NCBI GenBank assembly: GCA_012034805.1
Contig: JAAUOP010000040.1
Coordinates: 1 to 35,471, forward strand
From: Synechococcales cyanobacterium CRU_2_2
Lineage (GTDB): Bacteria > Cyanobacteriota > Cyanobacteriia > PCC-9006 > JAAUQQ01
Length of the DNA stretch: 35,471 nt
Direction of reading: 5' to 3'
Part shown: one piece after another, positions 16,633-24,269 of the stretch
How the letters are laid out: every line of letters begins with the position of its first letter
How positions within the stretch are numbered: position 1 is the stretch's first letter
Made by a program: the position numbers and the translations under genes
Notes under the pieces: generated by a model
The model's input: the letters and a program-made list of their open reading frames with translations, nothing else
The model's database searches: none
Told to the model about the DNA's origin: nothing

Positions 16633-17207
16633 ATGATCGCATCCTTCCAACGTCAATACATGAGCCCCGAAGCGTATTTAGCTTGGGAACCGCTCCAGGA
16701 AGATCGCTATGAATATATCGACGGCGAAGTCTTTGCCATGACCGGTGGAACTAAACCACACAACCGCATTGCCTTCAATTTAGCCTCCGTTCTGGATGGG
16801 CATTTGACGGGGCGCTGTGAAGTTTATATCTCAGATGTAAAAGTTCAGGTCACCGCCCGTGGCCCTTACCATTACCCCGATGTGGTGGTGAGTTGCGACC
16901 CGCGAGACCAAAATACCAATCAACTGATTTGTCATCCCTGTTTGATTGCCGAGGTGCTTTCGCCTTCGACCGAAGCGATCGATCGGGGCGAAAAATTTCG
17001 GCGCTATCGTCAGGCGGAGTCGCTGCGGGAGTATTTGTTGATTCAGGCAGATCAGAAGGGCCTGGACTGTTTTCGCAAAAATGAGGCGGGCCTTTGGGTG
17101 CTGCAAGGCTACGAGGCGGAGGATGAGCTGGTGATCGAAACCCTGGGTTGACGGTGCCTGTGGAAGCGCTGTATCGGCAGGTGCGTTTTGAGGCCGACGT
17201 CCCGTAG
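16633..17207 (+). CDS. Uma2-family (DUF820) nuclease-fold protein, frameshift near its end
   Basis: Cyanobacterial Uma2 proteins have a PD-(D/E)XK-like fold and are often present in many copies; their role is unsettled. Visible are MSPEAYLAWEPLQEDRYEYI with IDGEVFAMTGG, then YHYPDVVVSCDP and the catalytic EVLSPSTEAIDRGEKFRRYR. The frame stops at 17149 after VIETLG. One added T at 17148-17149 extends it through LTVPVEALYRQVRF to a stop at 17205-17207, which matches the usual family C-terminus. That gives about 191 residues from a 3n+2 span. This is the intact relative of the remnant at 5994-6247. Confidence 0.8.
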
Positions 17208-17218
17208 CGGCAACATGT

Positions 17219-17263
17219 TTCTCCCCATCTGCGTTCTCCCCATCTGTGTTCTCCCCATCTGTG
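17219..17263. repeat. 15-bp tandem repeat, three copies
   Basis: TTCTCCCCATCTGCG at 17219-17233, then TTCTCCCCATCTGTG twice (17234-17263). It lies between the Uma2 gene and the M24 peptidase gene. Confidence 0.9.
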
Positions 17264-17284
17264 TTGCCCCTGCCAAGCAGAGTC

Positions 17285-17314
17285 GAGGCTAAAGATTACG
17301 AGGCTAAAGACTAC
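17285..17314. repeat. 15-bp direct repeat, two copies
   Basis: GAGGCTAAAGATTAC (17285-17299) and GAGGCTAAAGACTAC (17300-17314) lie back to back about 35 bases before the M24 peptidase start. The repeats are separate in sequence from the adjacent array at 17219-17263. Confidence 0.85.
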
Positions 17315-17348
17315 ACTGGGAGTCATCCGCTTCACCTGTTGATGGTTC

Positions 17349-18743
17349 ATGTTGATTCAATCCTTGAACGCCGAGCAAATGGGGGTGCTGCGCGATCGCC
17401 GCTCTCGTCTCGCCGCCCGAATCAATTTCCCCGTGCTGCTCTGGTCTGGGGCCACGCCCTCGCGCAACTTTCCGGCCAACAAATATCCCTTTCGAGCCAG
17501 CAGTCACTTTTTGTTTTTTGCTGGATTGCCGATTCCCCACGCGGTGATCCGGATCGATGGCGGCAAGCTGACGCTGTTTGTTGATGATCCGACGCCGAGC
17601 GCGGCCCTCTGGCATGGGCCAAGCCCCGATCGGGAGGCGATCGCCGCTGCTATGGGTGCCGATGCAGCCTTCCCCCTCGCCGAGTTGCCAAACCACGCCG
17701 CTGGCGCAGCCACGATCGCCGTCCAACATCCCGGCACCGTCCAGGCCCAAAGCTATCTGCTCGGGCGTTCCCTACCGCCCGCCCATCAAATTCAGGCGCT
17801 TGACCCGATCGATGGCAAGCTTGTGCAGGCCCTGGTGGCCTTGCGCTCTTGCCATGACGGGGACTCGATCGCCGAAATGCGTCGAGCCGCTGCGGTCTCC
17901 GTCGCCGCCCACAAGGCCGGGATGGCTGCCACCGCTACCGCTACAACCGAGGCCCAAATCCGAGCCGCCATGGAAGCCGTGCTGCTCTCACACAACATGA
18001 CCCCGGCCTACAACAGCATCGTCACCGTCCACGGCGAAGTGCTGCACAATGAGGCCTCTCACCATCCGCTCGCGGCCCAAGACTTGGTCTTGGCGGATGT
18101 GGGAGCCGAGACGGGGCTGGGCTGGGCGGCGGATATTACGCGGACTTGGCCGGTGTCGGGACGGTTTTCGGCGGGGCAGCGATCGCTCTACAGCGTTGTC
18201 CTGGCCGCCCACGATGCCTGCATCGCCGCGATCCAGCCAGGGGTCGAATACCGTGAGATTCACCTGCTGGCCTGCCGAATTTTGGCCGAGGGTTTGGTCG
18301 ATCTGGGGATTTTGCAGGGTAAACCCGAAGACCTCGTCGAGCAAGATGCCCATGCGCTATTTTTTCCCCACGGCGTCGGGCATTTATTGGGATTAGATGT
18401 CCACGACATGGAAGATCTGGGCGACGCGGCGGGCTATGCACCAGGTCGGGTGCGGAGCGATCGCTTTGGCCTAGGATATCTGCGTCTCGATCGCCCCCTT
18501 GAAACCGGCATGGTCGTCACCATCGAACCGGGATTTTACCAAGTCCCTGCCATTCTCGAGAACGTCGAATTTCGCGCCAAATATAACCATTGCGTCAACT
18601 GGGAACGACTGGCCAAATTTGGCGACGTGCGCGGCATCCGGATTGAAGACGATGTTCAGGTAACAGCAACGGGAGCTGAAGTGCTAACCGCTGCCTTGCC
18701 CACCCGCATTGATGCGATCGAGGCGAGTCTAGCTGGGGCCTAG
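17349..18743 (+). CDS. M24 family metallopeptidase, aminopeptidase P-like
   Basis: Likely removes N-terminal residues before proline, using two metal ions. The N-terminal half has the creatinase-type strand pattern FPANKYPFRASSHFLFFAG. The C-terminal pita-bread domain has the metal ligands in DVGAETGLGWAADITRTWPV (Asp, Asp), HGVGHLLGLDVHDMED (His), VTIEPGFYQ (Glu) and RGIRIEDDVQVTATG (Glu). All five are present, so it should be active. The 464-residue length is usual for the family. A second M24 gene lies 1 kb away on the opposite strand (19751-21061); the two are diverged paralogues rather than a recent duplicate. Which one is housekeeping PepP is unclear, but the other is closer to it. Confidence 0.9.
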   Translation: MLIQSLNAEQMGVLRDRRSRLAARINFPVLLWSGATPSRNFPANKYPFRASSHFLFFAGLPIPHAVIRIDGGKLTLFVDDPTPSAALWHGPSPDREAIAAAMGADAAFPLAELPNHAAGAATIAVQHPGTVQAQSYLLGRSLPPAHQIQALDPIDGKLVQALVALRSCHDGDSIAEMRRAAAVSVAAHKAGMAATATATTEAQIRAAMEAVLLSHNMTPAYNSIVTVHGEVLHNEASHHPLAAQDLVLADVGAETGLGWAADITRTWPVSGRFSAGQRSLYSVVLAAHDACIAAIQPGVEYREIHLLACRILAEGLVDLGILQGKPEDLVEQDAHALFFPHGVGHLLGLDVHDMEDLGDAAGYAPGRVRSDRFGLGYLRLDRPLETGMVVTIEPGFYQVPAILENVEFRAKYNHCVNWERLAKFGDVRGIRIEDDVQVTATGAEVLTAALPTRIDAIEASLAGA

Positions 18744-18751
18744 CCAGCCCA

Positions 18752-18985
18752 TCAAGCCAACTCATGCCAAGTAGACGCGACCACCTCGCTCAGCCAAGCC
18801 CGCTCCTGGGCATCGAGCAAGGTATCTTCTTCCAACAGCTCCGCCTTGAGATCTTCGAGGGAGCGCCCTTGGGATTGGGCCAAGCGAATCACACCGGCGA
18901 TCGCGCTAGCGACAATTTCGGTGTCCACAGGCTGCTGACAAAGCGCCACAATTTCTTGGGAGGTTGCGGGAATGGGGTAGTCCAT
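18752..18985 (-). CDS. Small cyanobacterial protein of unknown function, 77 residues
   Basis: I do not recognise the family. The product begins MDYPIPATSQEIVALCQQP and continues with alternating helices (VASAIAGVIRLAQSQGRSLE, LLEEDTLLDAQERAWLSE), acidic and without a membrane segment. It converges on the M24 peptidase gene with eight bases between the stop codons. Composition and position look coding, and the frame is tight. No function can be stated. Confidence 0.6.
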   Translation of the reverse strand: MDYPIPATSQEIVALCQQPVDTEIVASAIAGVIRLAQSQGRSLEDLKAELLEEDTLLDAQERAWLSEVVASTWHELA

Positions 18986-19029
18986 AGGGAGACAAATGCC
19001 ACCTGATCAGGAGTTCAGTAGAGTTTGGA

Positions 19030-19092
19030 CAGATGCTTGCGGCAGATGCTTTGGGCAGATGCTTTGGGCAGACGCTTTGGGCAGATGGCTGC
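19030..19092. repeat. 13-bp tandem repeat, about four and a half copies
   Basis: CAGATGCTTGCGG, CAGATGCTTTGGG twice, CAGACGCTTTGGG, then a partial copy. The array begins 45 bases upstream of the small gene at 18752-18985, in its promoter region. A looser mix of related words (CATATTGAGTCG, TGTTTCATCGCA) recurs at 19258-19318. Confidence 0.85.
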
Positions 19093-19326
19093 TAGGTTAA
19101 CGTAAGGTTAGCCTTTGTCAAGCGCGCAATTGCAGAAGAAGTCTAGCACCTCTCTTTCCGAGTCTCCTGTCTGGGTCTGCCCAACATCGGTCGATTCACT
19201 CCTTCGTAGGGGTCGGCATCCCCAACCCTCAGACGCTTTGGGCACAAACCGCAAATGTTGAGTCGCATGTTTCATCGCATATTGAGTCGCATATTGAGTC
19301 GTATGTTTCATCGCAAACCGCACAAA

Positions 19327-19350
19327 AGCCCCCCGAAGTTTCGGGGGGCT
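19327..19350 (-). terminator. Rho-independent terminator for the 47-residue gene
   Basis: AGCCCCCCGAA and TTCGGGGGGCT form a stem of 11 pairs with a two-base loop. On the minus strand it is followed by TTTTGTG, giving a terminator reading from the small gene at 19415-19558, 65 bases after its stop. This is one of the clearest hairpins in the window. Confidence 0.85.
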
Positions 19351-19414
19351 CTGTAGTGATCGGGAGGTCAATTAGGAAGTGTAGTCGGACAAACTGCAGT
19401 CTGTCCCGCCTCTC

Positions 19415-19558
19415 CTAAAGGTCCATCCACTGGGCGTAAATCTCTCCACCATAGGGCTGCAACCCCACTGCTGGATAGTCATCTGTGCTCGAAAAAAGCT
19501 CCAGGATGCCTTCCGAAACAAACTCGACCGCGCTTGATAGCCATTGCATGATGTTCAT
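19415..19558 (-). CDS. Small protein of 47 residues, strong start and terminator signals
   Basis: The ATG at 19558 is preceded by GGAGAG seven bases upstream, the best Shine-Dalgarno seen in the window. The product is MNIMQWLSSAVEFVSEGILE followed by LFSSTDDYPAVGLQPYGGEI. That is an amphipathic or hydrophobic N-terminal helix, then a short acidic and proline-containing tail. It may bind a membrane surface. A longer upstream frame (to 19678) lacks any such signal. Its own terminator follows and nothing else is on the transcript, so this is a monocistronic small-protein gene. I recall short cyanobacterial proteins with similar tails but cannot name a family. Confidence 0.6.
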   Translation of the reverse strand: MNIMQWLSSAVEFVSEGILELFSSTDDYPAVGLQPYGGEIYAQWMDL

Positions 19559-19750
19559 CGCGAAGCTCTCCAATCGTGTGTGAGCATTTGAGCGGAGCTG
19601 CCTGTGCTCCAACGAACCCCAACGACCCCAGTCTAGATCTTTCGGCCCAGGATCATCGGTAAAGGTTACAGGGCTCAATCGAATGATAGGAAACGTTATC
19701 GAATTGTGATTGGCGACGTTTGCGATCGCAACAAAAACCTAACCTTAAAC

Positions 19751-21061
19751 TCACCGCTCCAACTCCGCCCGCTCCTTGGGAATCGCCCCAGAGAGCACCT
19801 CATGGCCGGTCGCCGTCACCAACACATCATCCTCAATCCGAATGCCAATGCCTCGCCACCGCTGAGGAATCTCAGGCTGACCCTCAGGGCTTTCGATCGT
19901 CGGGCTAATGTAAACCCCCGGTTCCACGGTCACCACTTGGCCCGCTTGGAACTGCCGCCATTCTGTTTCGTTGTGTTTGTAGGAGCCGACGTCATGGACA
20001 TCTAGACCCAGCCAGTGGCCCGTGCGATGCATGTACAAATGCTTATATTTTTCTTCCTTGATGATCTCCTCCTGGTTGCCTGTCAGAAGACCTAGCTCTA
20101 ACAAGCCATCCACCAAAATGCTCACGGCGGTGTCGTGGGGCCGATTAAAACCATGGCCGGGTTGAACCTGGGCGATCGCCGCTTTCTGCGCCTTTAACAC
20201 CAGGTCATACAAAATCCCCTGCTCCTCGGTAAACTGGCCACTCACCGGGAACGTGCGGGTGATGTCAGAGTTGTAGTAGTCCACCGAGCAGCCTGCATCG
20301 ATGAGCAACAGCTCGTTTTCGCCAATTTGGCAATTATTTTCGACATAGTGCAAAATGCAGGCATTTTCTCCTGAGGCCACAATGGAAGGGTAGGCCGGGC
20401 CGAGGGCACCCCGTTTGCGGAAGATGTATTCCATCTCCGCCTGAATTTGCCATTCGTAGTGGCCGACCTGTGCAAAGGTGCGGGCAAAGTTGTGGGCTTC
20501 GGCGGCGATCGCCACCGCCCGGCGCATCAGTGCGAGCTCAGCTTCGCTTTTGACTAGCCGCAGCCCATCGAGCACTTGGCTCGAATCTTCGAGGGCGATC
20601 GGGCCGACCCCATGTTTTTGCACGCCGCGCATGAGTTTGCGCCAATGCTGGATGACGGTTGTGTTGAAGGCTTCGTCATGACCCAAGTGGTAGTAGATGC
20701 GATCGGCCTTTTTGAGATATTCCGGTAGCTTTTCGTCGAGTTCGGTGATCGAAAACACCTCATCTGCGCCCCAGACTTGCTTTGCCAACTCCACTCCCGT
20801 ACGCCGACCACTCCAGGTTTCGGCTTTGATATCCTTGGGGCGAACAAACATCACAAACGGGTGGGTTTCGTGGTGGGGCGCAAACACCGCGACGGCGTCT
20901 GGTTCATTGCAGCCGGTGAGGTAGTAAAAAGCACTGTCTTGGCGGAAGTGGTATTCCACGTCGTTGTGCATCACCGCTTGGGGCGCGCTGCGGAAAATGG
21001 CGGTGCTGGTGCCGAGTTTTTCCAGGAGTTGGCTGCGGCGTTGACGATATTCGGTGTGCAT
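19751..21061 (-). CDS. pepP: Aminopeptidase P (M24 family, PepP-like)
   Basis: A 436-residue proline aminopeptidase. The N-terminal creatinase-like domain carries SAPQAVMHNDVEYHFRQDSA and YYLTGCNEPDAVAVFAPH. The catalytic domain shows metal ligands in DAGCSVDYYNSDITRTFPVS, HRTGHWLGLDVHDVG, VTVEPGVYIS and GIRIEDDVLVTATGHEVLS, complete for two-metal catalysis. The ATG at 21061 (MHTEYRQRRSQLLEKLG) fits the family; a TTG four codons upstream is possible. It is the closer match to canonical bacterial PepP of the two M24 genes in this window. The glycosyltransferase stop is 35 bases upstream, so it may be the last gene of a purS-purQ-GT-pepP transcript. Confidence 0.9.
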   Translation of the reverse strand: MHTEYRQRRSQLLEKLGTSTAIFRSAPQAVMHNDVEYHFRQDSAFYYLTGCNEPDAVAVFAPHHETHPFVMFVRPKDIKAETWSGRRTGVELAKQVWGADEVFSITELDEKLPEYLKKADRIYYHLGHDEAFNTTVIQHWRKLMRGVQKHGVGPIALEDSSQVLDGLRLVKSEAELALMRRAVAIAAEAHNFARTFAQVGHYEWQIQAEMEYIFRKRGALGPAYPSIVASGENACILHYVENNCQIGENELLLIDAGCSVDYYNSDITRTFPVSGQFTEEQGILYDLVLKAQKAAIAQVQPGHGFNRPHDTAVSILVDGLLELGLLTGNQEEIIKEEKYKHLYMHRTGHWLGLDVHDVGSYKHNETEWRQFQAGQVVTVEPGVYISPTIESPEGQPEIPQRWRGIGIRIEDDVLVTATGHEVLSGAIPKERAELER

Positions 21062-21095
21062 CTTGACGTTCAAAAATCTTCAGAAACATCATTAT

Positions 21096-22109
21096 CTAGG
21101 CTGGGCGAGATTTTCTGAGGCGTCGCCGAATTTTTTGCCAGGTTTGCCGCAGCCAGAGCTGACGGATACGCAGGGGGGTGAGGTCGGGGATGTCGCTGGG
21201 GTGATGTTGCTGGTGATCAAAAAAGTGGTTGATGGCTTGCAAGATGGTCTGTAATCGGGGCAAAAGGGCCGCTACTCGGTAGGGAGTGAGATCGGGCGGG
21301 GGAGAAGGCGAGGCAGTTTCGATCGCGGCCAAAATCCGCTCAACGTCATAGGCCGTCGAATAAGCACTGATTTTATGGCAATTAAAACCAGGATCCAGAA
21401 AGTCCGCCAGACCGTGGTTGACGCTGGAAAAGACTTGGCAGCCGCAGGCGATCGCCTCCAAGGGCGGCAAGCCAAACCCTTCGGTGACGCCGTTCACGGC
21501 CCAATAATCGGCAGAATCGTACAGATAAACCTTGGCGCGATTGAACAGCCCCGCCAAGTCTGGCACAAAGCTATCAAGCACCTGCACCCGGAGCAGAGGG
21601 GATTGGGCAGACCGCAGCGCCGGAATGAGTTGTTGCATGACGTAATCGGAAGATTTGCGCGCCTGAACCAAAATGTCGATGTCGCGGGGGAGGTGGCGAT
21701 CGCAAAATTCATCCGCGATCTCGTTGGGCAAATGGTAAAGCAAGCCATTATTGGCCTGCTGCCCCCAGTAGCCCAGGGTATTGCGGCTCACCGCTACAAT
21801 CGGCACACGGGCCGGAATCCGAAACCCATAGCCAGCGCTGTGGGCATGATAAATCACACAATGTTGCCCGAGCTGCCGAATCAGCTTGGGCGTGTCAAAG
21901 CCCCAGCCCAGGACAAAAATGCAATTGCCGATCGTCTCAGATCGGAGTAAATCCGCCAAAAATCCATGCTCTGGCTCCCGCTGACGGTAAGTGGCGATTT
22001 CCGCTGGGCAGAGTTTTTGAGCCAAGGCCAGGGTCTTGAGTTCGGCAAACAGTCCACCGCAAAAAAACTCAGCCGTCGTCCCCGGAACCAAAAAGTACAA
22101 CTTGCGCAC
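21096..22109 (-). CDS. GT4-like glycosyltransferase, 337 residues
   Basis: The protein starts MRKLYFLVPGTTAEFFCGGL from a GTG. A canonical donor-binding motif in the C-terminal half reads EGFGLPPLEAIACGCQVFSS, preceded by a conserved AKVYLYDSADYWAVNGV. This is typical of GT4 (GT-B) transferases, where the glutamates contact the nucleotide sugar. A basic C-terminal tail (RQTWQKIRRRLRKSRPA) suggests membrane-surface association. The sugar and acceptor are unknown. It starts 38 bases after purQ, with a 12-bp direct repeat filling the gap. Confidence 0.75.
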   Translation of the reverse strand: MRKLYFLVPGTTAEFFCGGLFAELKTLALAQKLCPAEIATYRQREPEHGFLADLLRSETIGNCIFVLGWGFDTPKLIRQLGQHCVIYHAHSAGYGFRIPARVPIVAVSRNTLGYWGQQANNGLLYHLPNEIADEFCDRHLPRDIDILVQARKSSDYVMQQLIPALRSAQSPLLRVQVLDSFVPDLAGLFNRAKVYLYDSADYWAVNGVTEGFGLPPLEAIACGCQVFSSVNHGLADFLDPGFNCHKISAYSTAYDVERILAAIETASPSPPPDLTPYRVAALLPRLQTILQAINHFFDHQQHHPSDIPDLTPLRIRQLWLRQTWQKIRRRLRKSRPA

Positions 22110-22110
22110 G

Positions 22111-22134
22111 ACGGCTTCCTCTACGGCTTCCTCT
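22111..22134. repeat. 12-bp direct repeat between purQ and the glycosyltransferase
   Basis: ACGGCTTCCTCT occurs twice exactly (22111-22122 and 22123-22134). It lies directly upstream of the minus-strand GTG start of the glycosyltransferase. Read on that strand, AGAGGAAGCC could supply a purine-rich ribosome-binding site. Confidence 0.8.
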
Positions 22135-22147
22135 ACAATGGCCTTCC

Positions 22148-22816
22148 CTAGGCGGCAACAAGTTGTTGGGCCAAGGCCTCGAACAACGCGAGGCCGTCTG
22201 TGCCACCGGTGAGCGGGTCGGAGGCACGCTCAGGGTGGGGCATCATGCCCAACACATTGCCCGCTGCGTTGCAAATCCCGGCGATGTCGTTGAGCGAACC
22301 ATTGGGGTTGTCGCCGTAACGGAAAACGACCTGGTGATTGTCTTCCAGGCGGGCCAAGGTGTCGGCATCAGCGTAGTAGCGCCCTTCACCGTGGGCCACG
22401 GGGATCGTGATCGTCTGGCCCTGGCGATAACCTTGGGTGAAGGGTAAGTCAGTACGTCCGACAATCAGGGGCGATCGCTCACAAACAAAATGTAGATTCG
22501 CATTGCGCACCAACGCACCCGGCAACAGCCCCGCCTCCGTCAAAATCTGAAAGCCATTGCAGACACCGAGCACCGGTTTTCCCGCCTTGGCGTGATCGAG
22601 GGTGGCGCGTAGGGCAGGGGAAAAGCGGGCGATCGCCCCACAGCGCAGATAGTCCCCATAGCTAAACCCGCCCGGCACCACCACGACATCAATATCCGAA
22701 AGATCACTGTCTTCGTGCCAAACCATGCGTGTGGGCTGCTGAAGAATGCCCTGGGTGACCCAGAGAATGTCGCGATCGCAATTGGATCCCGGAAACACAA
22801 TCACACCAAATTTCAT
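22148..22816 (-). CDS. purQ: Phosphoribosylformylglycinamidine synthase, glutaminase subunit
   Basis: Class I glutamine amidotransferase of the FGAM synthase complex (PurL-PurQ-PurS). [20 protein letters not shown] opens the protein. The nucleophile cysteine is in [13 protein letters not shown], and the His-Glu pair of the triad is in [12 protein letters not shown]. The 222-residue length is normal. purS lies two bases upstream, so translation is probably coupled. purL is not in the window. Confidence 0.95.
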   Translation of the reverse strand: MKFGVIVFPGSNCDRDILWVTQGILQQPTRMVWHEDSDLSDIDVVVVPGGFSYGDYLRCGAIARFSPALRATLDHAKAGKPVLGVCNGFQILTEAGLLPGALVRNANLHFVCERSPLIVGRTDLPFTQGYRQGQTITIPVAHGEGRYYADADTLARLEDNHQVVFRYGDNPNGSLNDIAGICNAAGNVLGMMPHPERASDPLTGGTDGLALFEALAQQLVAA

Positions 22817-22818
22817 GG

Positions 22819-23133
22819 CTAGATCGACTCCAATTCAAAGCGATAATTTTCGATCACGGGGTTGGCTAACAGCTGATCACAGACTTGATCTAACTGTTGT
22901 CGCGCCGCCGCTTCGTTCGCTGCCGAGATCTTCAGTTCGATATACTTACCCATGCGAACCCCACTTATTCCGGCATGACCGAGGTGTTTGAGGCCAGTCT
23001 CCACAGCGGCTCCAGCGGGGTCGAGCACAGAGGGACGCAGGGTTACGTGAATCCGTGCCTGGTAGGTCACGACGGCCTGATCGGGTGCAGCATGAGCGCT
23101 GACGGACTGAGCGGTTACGGAATTGGAATTCAC
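22819..23133 (-). CDS. purS: Phosphoribosylformylglycinamidine synthase subunit PurS
   Basis: Small structural subunit that bridges PurL and PurQ. The family core is [20 protein letters not shown] through [19 protein letters not shown]. About 22 residues precede the core from a GTG at 23133, longer than usual. A start closer to VVTYQAR would give the normal length of about 85 residues, but I see no ATG there. It heads the purS-purQ operon. Confidence 0.9.
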   Translation of the reverse strand: MNSNSVTAQSVSAHAAPDQAVVTYQARIHVTLRPSVLDPAGAAVETGLKHLGHAGISGVRMGKYIELKISAANEAAARQQLDQVCDQLLANPVIENYRFELESI

Positions 23134-23161
23134 GGAATTTAGGCGGATTGGAACGCTGGTC

Positions 23162-23233
23162 TTATTCTACCGCTAGGGTGGCCTCCATCTGTGCGATCGC
23201 CTGGGTCATCCAAGCCTTCTTAGGGCCGTGTCT
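23162..23233 (-). pseudogene. Fragment of an unidentified gene end before purS
   Basis: A minus-strand frame reads GPKKAWMTQAIAQMEATLAV and ends E then TAA at 23162-23164. It has coding-like composition but no start. The sequence just upstream on that strand (TTTCAGACACGGCCC) looks like an IS terminal repeat. It may be the C-terminus of a gene cut by an insertion, or chance. The family is unknown. Confidence 0.35.
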
Positions 23234-23272
23234 GAAACTCGGTGGCCCGGTTTCGTCTCTGAAACCCTTAGG

Positions 23273-23300
23273 TGCGTAACCAACTCGAGTTGATTACGCA
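23273..23300 (-). terminator. Palindrome over the stop codon of the IS630-like gene
   Basis: TGCGTAA, a single base, the palindrome CAACTCGAGTTG, a single base, then TTACGCA. This is 28 bases with one C/A mismatch pair. It contains the TAA stop of the minus-strand HTH gene. It may act as a transcript-end hairpin or be an IS-derived repeat. No T-run follows. Confidence 0.5.
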
Positions 23301-23794
23301 TCCGTTATTCTTGGGTCAAGCGATTCAATCTGATGATCCGCAGCCTCAAGGTCCGCAATCTGGATGTGCAACCCTGTGGTTCGTTTGCGTGCGAGGGCGC
23401 TGCTGGCATAGGAAGTCCGGGTCGAGAGCCCCATTTGCTTGAGCAATCGATTGATGTGGCGATCGCTCACCATCACCTCCAGCTCGCGAGACAGATGCTG
23501 ATTGAGCCAGCGAGCCGTCCAGCGACGAAAAGGATAGCCAAACTCGCGCGGATCGTGGCTGACCAATTCCTTCAGGCGTTGCATGTAGTGATCGCTCACC
23601 GTTCGAGGTCGGCCTACGGCGTTGGTTCTTCTTGGCCTAACCTGGGAGGCCTCCCCAGGCACCACTGAGTGCGGGGTTACAAACCTTTGGGGTGGAAAGG
23701 ACTGAGCTGAAAATCGTTGGGATGAAAAACTCACCAGATGACTCCTTACGTTGACAATGGATCGGGTAGATCCCTTAGGTAATGAGAGAAACAT
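23294..23794 (-). pseudogene. IS630-like winged-HTH transposase fragment
   Basis: Residues from about 60 onward match the winged helix-turn-helix part of IS630-type transposases: GRPRTVSDHYMQRLKELVSH, PFRRWTARWLNQHLSRELEV, VSDRHINRLLKQMGLSTR. The first 55 residues are serine-rich and unlike the usual first HTH domain, and the DDE catalytic domain is missing. It is therefore a remnant, or a stand-alone HTH protein of the type seen in some cyanobacteria. The left flank (23221-23240, TAGGGCCGTGTCTGAAACTC) resembles an IS terminal repeat with a TA target. A second copy of that repeat was not found. Confidence 0.6.
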
Positions 23795-24269
23795 TGGTAG
23801 AGCATTGACGGAACCATAGACTCAAAATCCCTCCGAGATCATGCCCTCTTGCACGACTGTGAAGGGAAGCAGGGATGGGTTTCTGCATTTAAGCACGCTC
23901 TTCTCCTGTGTTGGAGGCGATCGCTCCACTCTCTAAAGACCCAATACGCAGATATCTGTATGAATACCGAGAAGAAGATTTAAGCAAATTCCACATTCTG
24001 GGTTGGAGTATTGTGTTTGGATAATTGTCGTCAGGGCTGAGACCAGAGGCGATCAATAATCTAATTTCGCCCAGTTTCTATTCAGCTCAATACTGCGTGA
24101 AGTCTTCAATTTGACGCGATCTTTCGGCAAAATGGCATTATCAATCTTCGTACAATTGCCTACACCTTCATGCTAACTTCATACTCATGCTGACTTCATA
24201 TTCATACCGGCTTCCTCCTTGGAACCCTTTCTCGGAAGAATGGCTTGCCCGGCTCCAAGGGGTTGTGTG
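23795..24269. other. Gene-free region between the HTH remnant and the DUF3685 gene
   Basis: About 475 bases, visibly more AT-rich than its surroundings. I find no frame with coding character and no RNA signature. It contains an imperfect repeat of CATGCTAACTTCATACT and CATGCTGACTTCATATT near 24170-24205, and a 7-bp inverted repeat (CCTTGGA, TCCAAGG) just past the DUF3685 stop. The AT-rich stretch may be residual mobile DNA. Confidence 0.5.

Larger units (their letters stand above)
18986..19414. other. Gene-free region with repeats and a terminator
   Basis: This 429-base interval lies between two small minus-strand genes. It holds the 13-bp array at 19030-19092, an interspersed set of CATATTGAGTCG and TGTTTCATCGCA words at 19258-19318, and the strong hairpin at 19327-19350. 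A frame open on the minus strand across 19108-19371 is composed largely of these repeats and does not look like a protein. I see no RNA gene. Confidence 0.6.

Noticed and set aside
19108..19371. Minus-strand open frame of 87 codons
   Set aside because: It is built from the CATATTGAGTCG/TGTTTCATCGCA repeats and it runs across the terminator hairpin at 19327-19350.
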